A DNA stretch of 64,000 nt from Pseudomonadota bacterium (GCA_018902755.1 JAHIQI010000040.1:1-64000), one strand, 5' to 3'. Positions 34,539-43,647 are shown, counted from the first letter of the stretch. The notes: generated by a model not told the origin, from the letters alone. Made by a program: numbers and translations.

Positions 34539-35765
34539 CTAGTCCCTGAGGGCGTCCACCGGAGTAAGGGCCGCCGCCCGGCGGGCCGGGGCCAGGCCGA
34601 AGACCATGGATATGGCCAACCCCAGGAAACCGGCGCCCAGGGCCGGGCTCACGGGCAGGGCGAAATCCAGGGAGCCGAAAATCCTTATCGCCAAGGCCGC
34701 GGCCAGTCCCAGCAAGGCCCCGCCTCCGCTTCCGGCCAGGCCCAGGATGATCGCCTCGGCCAAGAACTGCCAAAGTATGTCGCGCCGCCTGGCCCCCAAC
34801 GCCCGGCGCAGGCCGATTTCGGTGGTGCGCTCCTTCACTGAAATCAAAAGCACCGCCATGATGCCAACCCCGGCCACCAACAGGCTCACCGCCGCCACTC
34901 CGGTGATGGTGGCCGAGAAGACGCGGTTGGACTCCTCCCTCGCCTGGATGGTTTCCAGTTGAGTGTGAAGCTTGAAATCATCCGGTTGGCCGGTGCGCAG
35001 GTTGTGCCTCTGGCGCAGCAGGGTGGTGATATCCTGAGCCAAGGGCTCCATGACCGATTCGTCTTCGCCTCTCACCAATAACAGCCCAACGTAGCGCCTG
35101 CCGCTCAAAAGGCGGGACTGGGCGGTCTTCAGGGGCAAATAGAGCCGTTCATCCAGGTCGTTGCCGCTGGCGTCCACTCCCTTGGGCAAGAGCTCCCCCA
35201 CCACCAGAAAAGGCTGCTTTTTTACTTCTATGGTGCGGCCCACCAGCGAACCGTCGCCGGCCAGGTGCTCGCGCAGGGCCGGGCCAACCACCGCCACCCG
35301 GCGGCCGGACCTCTCCTCGCGCTCGGTGAAGTAACGGCCTTCGGCCAGGCCATGGTCCTCCAGCAAGAAAATATTGGGCTGGGCGGCGATCACCAGGGCG
35401 TCGGTGGTGCCTTCCGGGCCTGACATGCGCATCAGGCGCATTTCCAGGGCAGAGGCTGCTCTGGCTCCTTCCAGGCGGGATATGGCCTCGGCGTCGGCAG
35501 GCTCCAGGGAGGAAACCTCGCCGGTGGTGCGGCTGCGCAGCCCGGTGAAGGCGCGTTTGGCCGAGTGTATGGAGATCAAGTTGGTGCCCAGGGCGGTAAT
35601 GCGCGCCAGCACTTGGTTGCGGGTGCCTTGGCCCACCGCCACCATCACCACCACCGCGGCCACGCCCACCAACAGGCCACCGGCGGCCAGGGAGGCGCGC
35701 AGGCGATGCCCCCACAGCCCATCCCAGGCGGCGGCCATCAGGCGGCGGGTGCGAGGAGCAATCAT
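34539..35765 (-). CDS. ABC transporter permease, MacB/FtsX type (second copy)
   Basis: The 408-residue permease has an N-terminal TM helix (about 20-42), a large periplasmic domain and three C-terminal TM helices: the MacB/LolC layout. The FtsX domain shows LISVKERTTEIGLRRALGARRRDI. It works with the ATPase and MacA-like protein encoded upstream. Its ATG 35765 overlaps the stop of the preceding permease (ATGA); a longer frame to 35903 overlaps coding sequence and is unlikely. Two different permeases in one operon suggest a heterodimer, unlike homodimeric MacB. Confidence 0.9.
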   Translation of the reverse strand: MIAPRTRRLMAAAWDGLWGHRLRASLAAGGLLVGVAAVVVMVAVGQGTRNQVLARITALGTNLISIHSAKRAFTGLRSRTTGEVSSLEPADAEAISRLEGARAASALEMRLMRMSGPEGTTDALVIAAQPNIFLLEDHGLAEGRYFTEREERSGRRVAVVGPALREHLAGDGSLVGRTIEVKKQPFLVVGELLPKGVDASGNDLDERLYLPLKTAQSRLLSGRRYVGLLLVRGEDESVMEPLAQDITTLLRQRHNLRTGQPDDFKLHTQLETIQAREESNRVFSATITGVAAVSLLVAGVGIMAVLLISVKERTTEIGLRRALGARRRDILWQFLAEAIILGLAGSGGGALLGLAAALAIRIFGSLDFALPVSPALGAGFLGLAISMVFGLAPARRAAALTPVDALRD

Positions 35766-36976
35766 CTGAGGGCCTCCACCGGGTGCAGGCCGGCCGCCTT
35801 TTTGGCCGGGGCCACCCCGAACAACAGGCCCACCCCCGCGCTGAATCCCAGGGCCCACAAAAAGCCCGTGGGGCTGAAGGCGGTGGGAATGGCCAAGAGC
35901 CAAGTAGCCAGGTAGGAGAGCAGCAGGCCCACCAACAGGCCGCAGACTCCTCCGGCGGCCGCCACTATAAGCGACTCCATGAGTATCTGATAGAGGATGT
36001 CGCGGCGCCTGGCCCCCACCGCCCGCCGCACCCCGATTTCGTAGGCCCGCTCGCTCACCGCCACCAGCATGATGTTCATGATCACCACTCCGGAGACGAA
36101 CAGGCTCACCGCGCTGACAAAGGTGAGCATGGCCACCAGGGAGCGGCTTTGCCTGGTGATGAGCTTCATCAGTTCGTCGGGGGTGATGATGAGGAAATCG
36201 TCGGGCACTCCCGGCAACAGGGAGTGGTTCTCGCGCAGGACGTTGGTGACCTCGGTCTTGACCTCCTCCACCCGGGAGGCGTCGGTCATGGTGACTCGCA
36301 TGCCGCTGAGCTTGTCGTCGCGGCTCAGGCGCTTGGTGGCCGTGGACAGCGGCACCAGGATAATGTCGTCGCGGTCGCGCCAGCCGCTGGACCCCTTGGA
36401 TTTCAGCACCCCCACCACGATGAAGGGAGTGCGCCCGATTCTGAGGCGGCGGCCCACCGGGTCGACGTCGCCAAAAAGCTCGCGCACCACGGTGGTGCCC
36501 AAAACGGCCACCCGGGCGCTCTGCCTGATGTCGGTGAGGCTGACGAAGCGGCCTTGGAGCAAGGGCCAGTTGCGGGCCGCGGCCCAGCCCGGCGTGGCGC
36601 CCCGCACCCTGGTGTTGGTGTTGTTGCCGCCGGCGGTCACCTGGGTGCGGGCCACGTTCTTGTGGGGCACCACGTGGGCCACCCCGTCCACCTGGGAAAT
36701 GGACGCGGCGTCCTGGGGAGTCAGGGTAATCGCCCGCTTCATTCCCCGGCGCACCCCCAGGCGGCCTCCGCCCGAGGAGATGTAAAAGGCGTCAGCCCCA
36801 AAGCCCATGGAGGCCATGCGGCTGGACACCACCTGCTGAGCTCCCTGGCCTATCTGATGAATCACGGTGAGCGAGGCGATGCCGATGATCAGGCCGATCA
36901 TCATGAGGGCCGCGTAGGAGCGAAAGGCCCAAAGGGAGATGACGGCCGTCTTCAGCAGGCGCCAGGCCAGGCTCAC
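35762..36976 (-). CDS. ABC transporter permease, MacB/FtsX type (first copy)
   Basis: This 404-residue protein has the same fold as its neighbour: TM helix near 12-35, periplasmic MacB domain (about 40-270) and three C-terminal TM helices with VAVSERAYEIGVRRAVGARRRDI. With the LolD-like ATPase it would power transport of a periplasmic substrate, such as an antibiotic, siderophore or lipoprotein, by mechanotransmission. It overlaps the ATPase gene by 4 bp and the second permease gene by 4 bp. Substrate unknown. Confidence 0.92.
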   Translation of the reverse strand: MSLAWRLLKTAVISLWAFRSYAALMMIGLIIGIASLTVIHQIGQGAQQVVSSRMASMGFGADAFYISSGGGRLGVRRGMKRAITLTPQDAASISQVDGVAHVVPHKNVARTQVTAGGNNTNTRVRGATPGWAAARNWPLLQGRFVSLTDIRQSARVAVLGTTVVRELFGDVDPVGRRLRIGRTPFIVVGVLKSKGSSGWRDRDDIILVPLSTATKRLSRDDKLSGMRVTMTDASRVEEVKTEVTNVLRENHSLLPGVPDDFLIITPDELMKLITRQSRSLVAMLTFVSAVSLFVSGVVIMNIMLVAVSERAYEIGVRRAVGARRRDILYQILMESLIVAAAGGVCGLLVGLLLSYLATWLLAIPTAFSPTGFLWALGFSAGVGLLFGVAPAKKAAGLHPVEALR

Positions 36977-37701
36977 TTGGCGGCTTCCTTGAGGGTTTGC
37001 AGTTGCTGAAGGGCCACGGTGGGTTCAGCCACGGGCTCGTCGCTGACCACCTTGCCGTAGACCACTCGTAGCAGGCGGCGGCACATGCAGCCCACGGCCG
37101 TGTCGTGGGTGACCAGCACGATGGTGCGCCCTTCGGCGTGCAGCCCCTGCAAGATGGAGATGATCTCCAGGGAAGAGCGCTGGTCAAGGTTTCCGGTGGG
37201 CTCGTCGGCGAAGATCACCTCCGGATCGTTGACCAAAGCCCGGGCGATGGCCACCCGTTGGCACTCGCCGCCGCTCATCTCGCCGGGGCGGTGGTGCAGG
37301 CGGTGCTCCAGGCCCACCCGGCCCAGGGCCCGGCGGGCCCGCGCATTGGCGTCCTCGGGAAAGTGTCCGGCATAGGTGAATGGCAGGAGTACGTTGTCCA
37401 GGGCGGTGGATTTGGGCAGCAGATGGAAGGCCTGGAACACGAAGCCCAGCTTGTCGTTGCGCAGACGGGCCAGCTCATCGTCGCTCAGGGAGGAAACCTC
37501 GATGCCGTCCAGGCGGTAGGAGCCTCCCGTGGGGCGGTCCAGCAGGCCCAGGATGTGCAGCAGGGTGGACTTGCCCGAGCCCGAGGGGCCCATGATGGCC
37601 AGGAACTCGCCCTCGCGCACGTGCAGGTCGATGCCCAGGAGCACCGGGGTCTCCACCTTGCCCCGGTAATAGGTCTTGGTGATGCCCTTTAGCTTGATCA
37701 C
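36973..37701 (-). CDS. ABC transporter ATP-binding protein (LolD/MacB-type)
   Basis: The 242-residue ATPase has Walker A GPSGSGKST (about 39-47), Q-loop VFQAFHLL, signature MSGGECQRVAIARAL, Walker B VIFADEPTG and the His switch LVTHD. It is a stand-alone domain, unlike E. coli MacB where it is fused to the permease. It sits on the cytoplasmic side of the two permeases encoded downstream. It starts 8 nt after the MacA-like gene. Confidence 0.95.
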   Translation of the reverse strand: MIKLKGITKTYYRGKVETPVLLGIDLHVREGEFLAIMGPSGSGKSTLLHILGLLDRPTGGSYRLDGIEVSSLSDDELARLRNDKLGFVFQAFHLLPKSTALDNVLLPFTYAGHFPEDANARARRALGRVGLEHRLHHRPGEMSGGECQRVAIARALVNDPEVIFADEPTGNLDQRSSLEIISILQGLHAEGRTIVLVTHDTAVGCMCRRLLRVVYGKVVSDEPVAEPTVALQQLQTLKEAAK

Positions 37702-37709
37702 CGCTGGCC

Positions 37710-38960
37710 TCAGCGACCCCCGCCGGGCTTGGCAGCGGTAAGGGGGGCGCTCATGGGGATGATCACGGTTTCGCCTTCCTTCAGGCCGTCGGTGATCTCC
37801 GCGCGCAGGTTTTCAATCCAGCCCACCTGTACCGTCTGAAGGATGACTTGGCCGTCCCGGCGCACGTAGACCATGGTTTTGCCGCCCTTGCGGCGGATGG
37901 CCGGGGCCGGGATGAGAAGCACGCCCCTGCGCACCCCGGCGACGATGCTCACCGTGGCGGTCATTTCAGGCTTGAGCTGGTCCCGGTAGTCGCCCAGGAT
38001 CTTGATGGTCACCGGGTAGTAGACCACGTCGTCCACGATCTTGGCCGAGGGCTGTATGGCATCCACCGAGCCCATGAACTTCTTGTCCGGGTAGGCGTCC
38101 ACCGTGAAAAAGGCATTTTGGGCCAGCTTGACCAGGCCGATGTCGGTCTCGTCCACGAAGTCGTCCACCTGTAGGCGGGCCAGGTCCACGATAGTGATGA
38201 AGGTGGGGGCGCTCAGGCTGGCCGCCACGGTCTCGCCCTCCTGGGTGGACACGCTGGAGACCACCCCGTCAATGGGGGCCCGGATGGTGGAGTAGTTCAG
38301 GTTGACCTGGGCGGTGACCAGCTTGGCCTGGGAGGCGGCCAGATCGGCCTGGGCCACCTTTACGTCCTGCAGATAGCTGTGCTGCACCTGGTTGAGCTTG
38401 GCCGTGGCCGCGGTGAGGCGGGCCTGGGCCACCAGGTGCTTTTCCCGGGCCCGGTCCAGGGCGTCCTGGGCCACCAGGTCGCTGGTGCGCATCTTTTGCT
38501 GACGGTCAAAGTCCAGGGTGGTCAGGTCCAGGGTGGCCTTGGCTTCGGTAAGCTCGGCCTGGGTCCGTGCTACCTCCTTGGGGCCTGTGGTTTTTACCCT
38601 TTCCAGGCGGGCCTTGTCGGCGTTCAGCTCGGCCTGGGCCTGACGCAGTCTGGCCTCCAGGTCCTCATGCTCGATCAGGGCCACCACCTGGCCGGCCTTG
38701 ACCGGCTGGCCGATGCTGACCAATAGCTTTTCCACCCGGCCGCTTACCCTGGCCCCCACCTTGACCTCGGCCCCCACCTGGGGCTTCACCGTGCCGGTGG
38801 ATACGACCATGCGCCGGATGGGGCCGCGCTTTACCTGGTACTCCTTACCCTGGATTTGCAGGCCCTGGTCACTTCGGGGCCACCAAGCCCACAGCCCCCC
38901 GGCCAAGGCCAGGACCACCACCAAAGCCACCGCCCATTTCAGCCACTTGGCTTTTCCCAA
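37710..38960 (-). CDS. MacA-like periplasmic adaptor (membrane fusion protein)
   Basis: The 416-residue adaptor has an N-terminal membrane anchor (WLKWAVALVVVLALAGGLW), a lipoyl half-motif, a long alpha-helical hairpin (about 95-215, rich in AQAELNADKARLERV-type heptads), a second lipoyl half and beta-barrel domains ending in GLKEGETVIIPMS. It links the inner-membrane ABC complex to an outer-membrane channel. No TolC homologue is in the window. It is the first gene of the four-gene efflux operon (adaptor, ATPase, two permeases). Confidence 0.93.
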   Translation of the reverse strand: MGKAKWLKWAVALVVVLALAGGLWAWWPRSDQGLQIQGKEYQVKRGPIRRMVVSTGTVKPQVGAEVKVGARVSGRVEKLLVSIGQPVKAGQVVALIEHEDLEARLRQAQAELNADKARLERVKTTGPKEVARTQAELTEAKATLDLTTLDFDRQQKMRTSDLVAQDALDRAREKHLVAQARLTAATAKLNQVQHSYLQDVKVAQADLAASQAKLVTAQVNLNYSTIRAPIDGVVSSVSTQEGETVAASLSAPTFITIVDLARLQVDDFVDETDIGLVKLAQNAFFTVDAYPDKKFMGSVDAIQPSAKIVDDVVYYPVTIKILGDYRDQLKPEMTATVSIVAGVRRGVLLIPAPAIRRKGGKTMVYVRRDGQVILQTVQVGWIENLRAEITDGLKEGETVIIPMSAPLTAAKPGGGR

Positions 38961-39022
38961 GACCCGCTCCCTGTAAGAGGATGCCGATTTTTCATGATTT
39001 TATAGCACGCCGGATGGAACCG

Positions 39023-39622
39023 CTACTTGCCCGCGCCGACCCCCGGCGCGGAAAGCCCGGCAGGGCCCTGGGAGGGTACGATCACCGTGACGCTGCCGAT
39101 TAGGCTCATCAAAAGCACCATGCCCACCACCGACAGCAGAACGCAGGTGGCTGCCTGGAGAAAGCTGAAGCCCGCCGTCGCCCGTAGGGCGAAATATAGA
39201 GTCACGAAAAAATATACGTAAACCAGGACCATAAGGGCGTCCTGGTATCCCGGCAAAAAGGGCAGGATCACTGCGATGAGCTTGATGCCCAGGCAGTAGC
39301 AGATCACGCGCAAAAAGCCGGCTGCGTTCAAGGGGTTGCGCATGATGTGGTGGCCGATGGTGTAGACCAGGCCGATGAAGATCAAGTCCACCACCAGGCG
39401 GGTGGCCAGGCCCCAGGCCACGGCCCCCAGGGGGAATCCGGCGATCAGCGCGGCCAGAGAGGCCAGCACATGGACCCAAGCCAGGAACATGAGAGGAGTG
39501 GCCAAATCGCCCCGGTTGTCCATTTGGGCGAAAAAGGCCCTCGGCTTGAAGGACGCGGCCATGGCCACCGGCAAAAAGGTGCCCGGACGCCGCCAATCGA
39601 AATCCTTGACCATCTGTGACAT
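39023..39622 (-). CDS. Yip1-domain membrane protein
   Basis: The 199-residue protein has a soluble N-terminus with the Yip1 lead-in KPRAFFAQM followed by five predicted membrane helices, the usual Yip1 arrangement. ATG 39622 has GGGAGG upstream; the frame opens earlier at 39685 without support. Bacterial Yip1 proteins have no settled function. It stands alone, 63 nt upstream-side of the efflux operon end and divergent from the 231-residue exported protein. Confidence 0.75.
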   Translation of the reverse strand: MSQMVKDFDWRRPGTFLPVAMAASFKPRAFFAQMDNRGDLATPLMFLAWVHVLASLAALIAGFPLGAVAWGLATRLVVDLIFIGLVYTIGHHIMRNPLNAAGFLRVICYCLGIKLIAVILPFLPGYQDALMVLVYVYFFVTLYFALRATAGFSFLQAATCVLLSVVGMVLLMSLIGSVTVIVPSQGPAGLSAPGVGAGK

Positions 39623-39718
39623 ATTCGGCCTCCCGGCGAACTTGACTTCTGGAGGCACGCTAAGCCATGGGGCTCCCCCTGTCAAGCGGGGGAACCGGTC
39701 CTAACACCATTGCTAATC

Positions 39719-39748
39719 TTGGTATTTAGCTTACGCAGATGCTATATT
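39719..39748 (+). promoter_or_regulatory. candidate sigma-70 promoter
   Basis: TTGGTA (39719-39724) and TATATT (39743-39748) are separated by 18 nt in an AT-rich patch, about 50 nt before the TTG start at 39799. Confidence 0.45.
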
Positions 39749-39798
39749 ATCATTTGGAATGATCGCTTGGTCCGCGTGACTTCCCAGGGAGTAGGTAA

Positions 39799-40494
39799 TT
39801 GATATCCCGCTTGGGCTTGGCAATCTTGTCGATGGTCTTGGTGCTCGGCGCGACCGCCTCTCCTGCCCAGGCGTTCGTTGACACCGCGCAACGTCTCTAC
39901 ACCGCGCACCTCCGAAGCGAAGCCACTCGCCTGGACGACTTTTCGGACCATCCGCCCGAAAGGGGCATGGGATGGCGGATATACCGCCAGACCGACATGG
40001 TTCCCCTCTTGACCGATGAGATGATTCGCGACGAGCATCTGGTGGAGGTGGAGGCCTTTGGCCACACCACCACCACCGTGCTGCCCCTGCTTTCCGCCCA
40101 GATGTATCTGCTCTACAGCCGGGCCCTGCATCGTCACCTGCAAGCCGCCGAGGCCGAGCAAAAGAGCCGCGTCTACCACCAACTGCCCGGGCCGGGCATC
40201 CCCTTGATGCTCAAGCTTCTCTTCCCGGGCTACGTGGAGCAGGAGGGCGCGGTGGGCCTGTTGCAGGGCCAGGGGTTCCGGACGCCCTCGGGGCGGGCCG
40301 CCGGCATCTTGGGCTGGCTGTTCGAGGACGAGGGCGTGTTCTCGGGCAACGAGTGGAACTGGGAAAACTTCCTGCCCCGCATCCTCTCGGTCACCGCCTT
40401 GATCGTGGTTGGCCTCTTGTTCATCGAGTTCTTGCGTTTCCTGGTGCTCCTGGGAATACGCTCCATCGGCAATGCCGACCGCAAGCAGCACTAA
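39799..40494 (+). CDS. exported protein with C-terminal membrane helix, function unknown
   Basis: The 231-residue protein has an N-terminal signal peptide (LGLAILSMVLVLGATASPAQA), a periplasmic domain of about 165 residues and one membrane helix near 195-218 followed by a short basic tail. No family was recognised. The domain contains a repeated-looking HTTTTVLPLLSAQMYLLYSRAL segment (given as a region) but no catalytic signature. The start TTG 39799 has AGGGAG upstream and a likely promoter. Probably an envelope protein anchored in the inner membrane. Confidence 0.65.
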   Translation: MISRLGLAILSMVLVLGATASPAQAFVDTAQRLYTAHLRSEATRLDDFSDHPPERGMGWRIYRQTDMVPLLTDEMIRDEHLVEVEAFGHTTTTVLPLLSAQMYLLYSRALHRHLQAAEAEQKSRVYHQLPGPGIPLMLKLLFPGYVEQEGAVGLLQGQGFRTPSGRAAGILGWLFEDEGVFSGNEWNWENFLPRILSVTALIVVGLLFIEFLRFLVLLGIRSIGNADRKQH

Positions 40495-40502
40495 AACCGG
40501 GC

Positions 40503-40535
40503 AAAAAAATGGGGCGAGCCCGCCCGGCCCGCCCC
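40503..40535 (-). terminator. rho-independent terminator for the 58-residue zinc-ribbon gene
   Basis: On the minus strand a GC-rich hairpin between 40535 and 40511 (outer arms GGGGCG/CGCCCC) is followed by A and T7 (40503-40509). It may also serve the convergent gene ending at 40494. Confidence 0.7.
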
Positions 40536-40553
40536 AATGCCGCTAGCGGCGGC

Positions 40554-40730
40554 CTACTTCTCGAAGTGATCCTCTTTGAGATAAGGATTGACCCGCCCGC
40601 ACTTGGGGCACAGGTAGTAGTTCTTTTTGTGCAGGGCGTCTTCCAACTTCTCAAAGGGGGTCTGGGCGTATTCCGGCGCCAGGATTTCGTTGCCGCAGTC
40701 TTCGGTTTTACATTTGACGTAAATGGCCAT
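40554..40730 (-). CDS. 58-residue zinc-ribbon protein
   Basis: This small gene reads MAIYVKCKTEDCGNEILAPE at its start and ends NPYLKEDHFEK. Cysteines pair as C7/C12 (C-x4-C) and C42/C45 (CPKC), a compact zinc ribbon. ATG 40730 has GGAG upstream, and a good terminator lies just after the stop, so it is a real monocistronic gene. No function can be assigned. Similar tiny ribbons occur elsewhere in this window (11929, 34072). Confidence 0.8.
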   Translation of the reverse strand: MAIYVKCKTEDCGNEILAPEYAQTPFEKLEDALHKKNYYLCPKCGRVNPYLKEDHFEK

Positions 40731-41028
40731 GTGCCCACTCCGGTTTAGGGTTGTGTGCGCGCCCGGCTGGGCGTTAAGTAATAATATATGCCTCTGACGA
40801 TAGCACCTGCCTATGGTTGTTTGCCCGGCCCGTTTCTGTCAAGTAAAAACCCTCAAGTCCTTTGGATTAAAGCAGTTGTAGCATCCGGCCTTCCTTGACA
40901 AGCAGGGGGGCTCGCCGTAATATGCATAGTTCAATTGCGATAACCCCCGCGTGGGGTTGACGCGGGTAACCATTTAATTTGCCGTAGTTATTCTCGGTAG
41001 ACCCTTGACGGAACCAAAAGCGGGATTC
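40731..41028. promoter_or_regulatory. queA promoter region and leader
   Basis: This 298-bp gap holds a near-perfect promoter (next entry) and a leader of about 100 nt. In the leader, AACCCC/GGGGTT (40942-40947 and 40953-40958) and CCCGCG/CGCGGG (40946-40951 and 40961-40966) are two perfect hairpins that share bases and cannot form together. Such switching is typical of riboregulators. No preQ1 riboswitch class could be matched by eye. Confidence 0.4.
40895..40923 (+). promoter_or_regulatory. sigma-70 promoter of the queA-tgt-yajC-secDF operon
   Basis: TTGACA (40895-40900) is followed after exactly 17 nt by TAATAT (40918-40923). This is the best match to a housekeeping promoter in the window. 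Transcription would start near 40930, about 100 nt before queA. Confidence 0.75.
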
Positions 41029-42120
41029 ATGGCGGAGACCATCCCCCACAACAGCGGCCCCCAGGACCTCCTGGCCGCCTACGACTATGAGCTGCCCCCG
41101 GAGCTCATAGCCCAGGCCCCGGCCCGGCGGCGGGCGCAGGCCCGGCTTCTGCATCTTCCCCGGCATCAGGGGCAGGCGGGCCACCACCGGGTGGCCTCTC
41201 TCACCCGCCTACTGAGGGCCGGCGACCTGTTGGTGCTCAACGACACCAGGGTGGTTCCGGCCCGCCTCATGGCCGCCAAGCCCAGCGGCGGGCGGGTGGA
41301 GATTTTGCTGTTGTCCCCGGCCCAGCCCCACAAGCGCCTGGGGGACGGCCGCGAGGTGCACCAGTGCCTGTTGCGCTCCCACAAGACCCTGGCTCAGGGC
41401 GTCCGCCTGCGTCTGAGCGGCGAGCCAGAGGTCTGGGTGCGAGTGCTGGAGCGTAGTGAGCGGGGCAAGGCCCTGGTGGAGTTTCCCGCCTCGGCCCTCA
41501 AGCTGGCCACCGACAGGGGGGCCACGCCGCTGCCGCCCTACATCAAGCGGCCCCAGGGGCCGAACGCGGACGACGCTTCACGCTACCAGACGGTATACGC
41601 GGCCCATCCCGGAGCCGTGGCCGCCCCCACCGCGGGCCTGCACCTGAGCCGGGAGCTCTTGGCCGCCCTGGCTCGCCGGGGGGTGGGACACACCCACCTG
41701 ACCTTGCACGTGGGCTACGGCACCTTTGCCGAGCCCGACCCGGCCCAGTTGGCCGCCGGGCGACTGCACTCGGAGTGGGTGGAGATATCCCCCGAGGCGG
41801 CGCTGGCCGTGGCCAGGGCCAAAAAGCGGGGAGGGCGGGTCATCGCCGTGGGCACCACCAGCCTGCGCTCCCTGGAGTGGCGTCCCGGCCCCGGCGGGGT
41901 GCCCCAGCCCGGAGCCGGATGGTGCGATCTGCTCATCGCGCCGGGCCACGATTTACGGGTGGCCGATGGACTGATAACCAATTTTCATCTGCCCCGCACC
42001 ACCTTGCTCATGCTGGTGGCCACCTTGGCCGGGCGCGAGCGGGTGCTGGCCGCCTATAGGGAGGCCATGGCCCGAAGCTATCGTTTTTATAGCTACGGCG
42101 ACGCCATGCTGATAATCTGA
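41029..42120 (+). CDS. queA: S-adenosylmethionine:tRNA ribosyltransferase-isomerase
   Basis: The 363-residue enzyme transfers the ribosyl part of SAM to preQ1 in tRNA, forming epoxyqueuosine. Family markers are YDYELPPELIAQAPA near the start, LLVLNDTRVVPARL, ATDRGATPLPPYIKR and AAPTAGLHLSRELL. ATG 41029 is preferred to the upstream TTG 41005, though neither has a strong ribosome site. It is the first gene of an operon with tgt, which inserts preQ1; the stop TGA shares its A with the tgt ATG. Confidence 0.96.
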   Translation: MAETIPHNSGPQDLLAAYDYELPPELIAQAPARRRAQARLLHLPRHQGQAGHHRVASLTRLLRAGDLLVLNDTRVVPARLMAAKPSGGRVEILLLSPAQPHKRLGDGREVHQCLLRSHKTLAQGVRLRLSGEPEVWVRVLERSERGKALVEFPASALKLATDRGATPLPPYIKRPQGPNADDASRYQTVYAAHPGAVAAPTAGLHLSRELLAALARRGVGHTHLTLHVGYGTFAEPDPAQLAAGRLHSEWVEISPEAALAVARAKKRGGRVIAVGTTSLRSLEWRPGPGGVPQPGAGWCDLLIAPGHDLRVADGLITNFHLPRTTLLMLVATLAGRERVLAAYREAMARSYRFYSYGDAMLII

Positions 42121-43253
42121 TGGCGCGTTTGAGCTTTGAAATATCGGCCACCAGCGGGCGGGCCCGCACCGGTCGCCTGCACACCCGCCGCGGGGTGGTG
42201 GACACCCCGGCCTTCATGCCGGTGGGCACCCAGGGCACGGTGAAGGGGCTTTTGCCCGAGGAGGTGTCGGGCCTGGGGGCCCAAATGATCCTGGGCAACA
42301 CCTACCACCTGCTGCTCAGGCCGGGGGTGAAGACGGTGGCCGATTTGGGCGGGCTGCACCGCTTCATGAACTGGCCGGGGTCCATCCTCACCGACAGCGG
42401 CGGTTTCCAGGTGTTTTCCCTGAGCGGCCTGCGCAGTCTGGACGAGCAGGGGGCCAGCTTCCGCTCCCACTTGGACGGCCAACTGCTGCGCATGACCCCC
42501 GAATCGGTGATCGAAGCCCAACAGATGCTGGGCTCGGACATCATGATGGTTTTGGATGAATGCCCCCCGCCCGGCTCGCCCCGGGAGTATTTGGCCGATT
42601 CCCTGGAGCGCGACGCCCGTTGGGCGGCCCGCGCCCTGGCCGCGCGCACCGATAAAGGGGGCGCATTGCTGGGAATAGTGCAGGGTGGGGTGTATAGTGA
42701 CCTGCGAGCCCGCAGCGTGGAGCTGTTGGCTGCCTTGGAACTGGACGGATACGCCTTGGGCGGCCTCAGTGTGGGCGAACCCAAACCCCGTATGATGGAG
42801 GTTATCGACGGCACCGTGCCCCAGTTACCGGACGGCAAACCGGTATATCTCATGGGCGTGGGCGAGCCGGCCGATTTGGTGCGTTGCGTGGGCTTGGGGG
42901 TGGACATGTTCGATTGCGTGCTCCCCACCCGCATGGCCCGCACCGGAACCTTGCTGACCTCCAAGGGGCGGCTGAACCTGCGCAACAGCCGGTTCAAGGA
43001 CGACCCCAGGCCGGTGGAGGAGGGCTGCGGGTGCCCCACCTGCCGCCATTACAGCCGGGCGTACCTGCGTCATTTGGTCATGGCCAAGGAGTTGTTGGCT
43101 TATCGCTTGAATACGGTGCACAACTTGCACTACATTCTTCAGTTGATGGCCGGGCTGCGCCGGGCCATCGCAGAGAATAAATACGAGATTTACGCTCGCC
43201 AGGTGCTTGCGGGGCTGGAGCCCTCGGGCCAGGAGCGGGCGGCGTTAACCTAG
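42120..43253 (+). CDS. tgt: tRNA-guanine transglycosylase
   Basis: The 377-residue enzyme swaps guanine-34 for preQ1 in GUN-anticodon tRNAs. The catalytic Asp lies in LTDSGGFQVFSL and the nucleophile region in GVDMFDCVLPTRMARTG. The structural zinc site CGCPTCRHY (near residue 305) is complete with the later His. It overlaps queA by one base and precedes yajC by 10 nt. A queE gene for the precursor lies at 61.97 kb. Confidence 0.97.
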   Translation: MARLSFEISATSGRARTGRLHTRRGVVDTPAFMPVGTQGTVKGLLPEEVSGLGAQMILGNTYHLLLRPGVKTVADLGGLHRFMNWPGSILTDSGGFQVFSLSGLRSLDEQGASFRSHLDGQLLRMTPESVIEAQQMLGSDIMMVLDECPPPGSPREYLADSLERDARWAARALAARTDKGGALLGIVQGGVYSDLRARSVELLAALELDGYALGGLSVGEPKPRMMEVIDGTVPQLPDGKPVYLMGVGEPADLVRCVGLGVDMFDCVLPTRMARTGTLLTSKGRLNLRNSRFKDDPRPVEEGCGCPTCRHYSRAYLRHLVMAKELLAYRLNTVHNLHYILQLMAGLRRAIAENKYEIYARQVLAGLEPSGQERAALT

Positions 43254-43263
43254 GGAGGATAAG

Positions 43264-43647
43264 ATGTTAGATTGGTTGACCACGGGCACCGCCTGGGCTA
43301 TGGGCGGTGGGCAGCAGAGCGCCAGCGGTGGCGAAAGCGCCGGCGGTTTGGGCGGACTTCTCTCCGGCCCCATCCCCATGCTCGTACTGATGTTCGTGAT
43401 TTTCTACTTCCTGCTCATCCGGCCCCAGCAGAAGAAGGCCAAGGCCCACAAGGCCATGCTGGCCAACATCCACAAGGGCGACAAGATTCTGACCAACGGC
43501 GGGATCTACGGCCGCGTGACCGGTCTGGACGACCAGAACCTGACTTTGGAGATCGCTCCCCAGGTCCGCATCAAGGTCAGCCGTGGGCACATCGCCGGTG
43601 TGGTCGGCGCTGGCGGCGCTCCGCCGGCTCCCCCGGCCAAGAAGTAA
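43264..43647 (+). CDS. yajC: preprotein translocase subunit YajC
   Basis: This 127-residue protein has a glycine/serine-rich N-terminus, one membrane helix (PIPMLVLMFVIFYFLLI) followed by RPQQKKAKAHK, and a small cytoplasmic domain with GDKILTNGGIYGRV. YajC associates with SecDF and assists export. Gene order tgt-yajC-secD-secF is the common bacterial arrangement. The N-terminal extension before the helix is a little longer than in E. coli. Confidence 0.95.
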   Translation: MLDWLTTGTAWAMGGGQQSASGGESAGGLGGLLSGPIPMLVLMFVIFYFLLIRPQQKKAKAHKAMLANIHKGDKILTNGGIYGRVTGLDDQNLTLEIAPQVRIKVSRGHIAGVVGAGGAPPAPPAKK

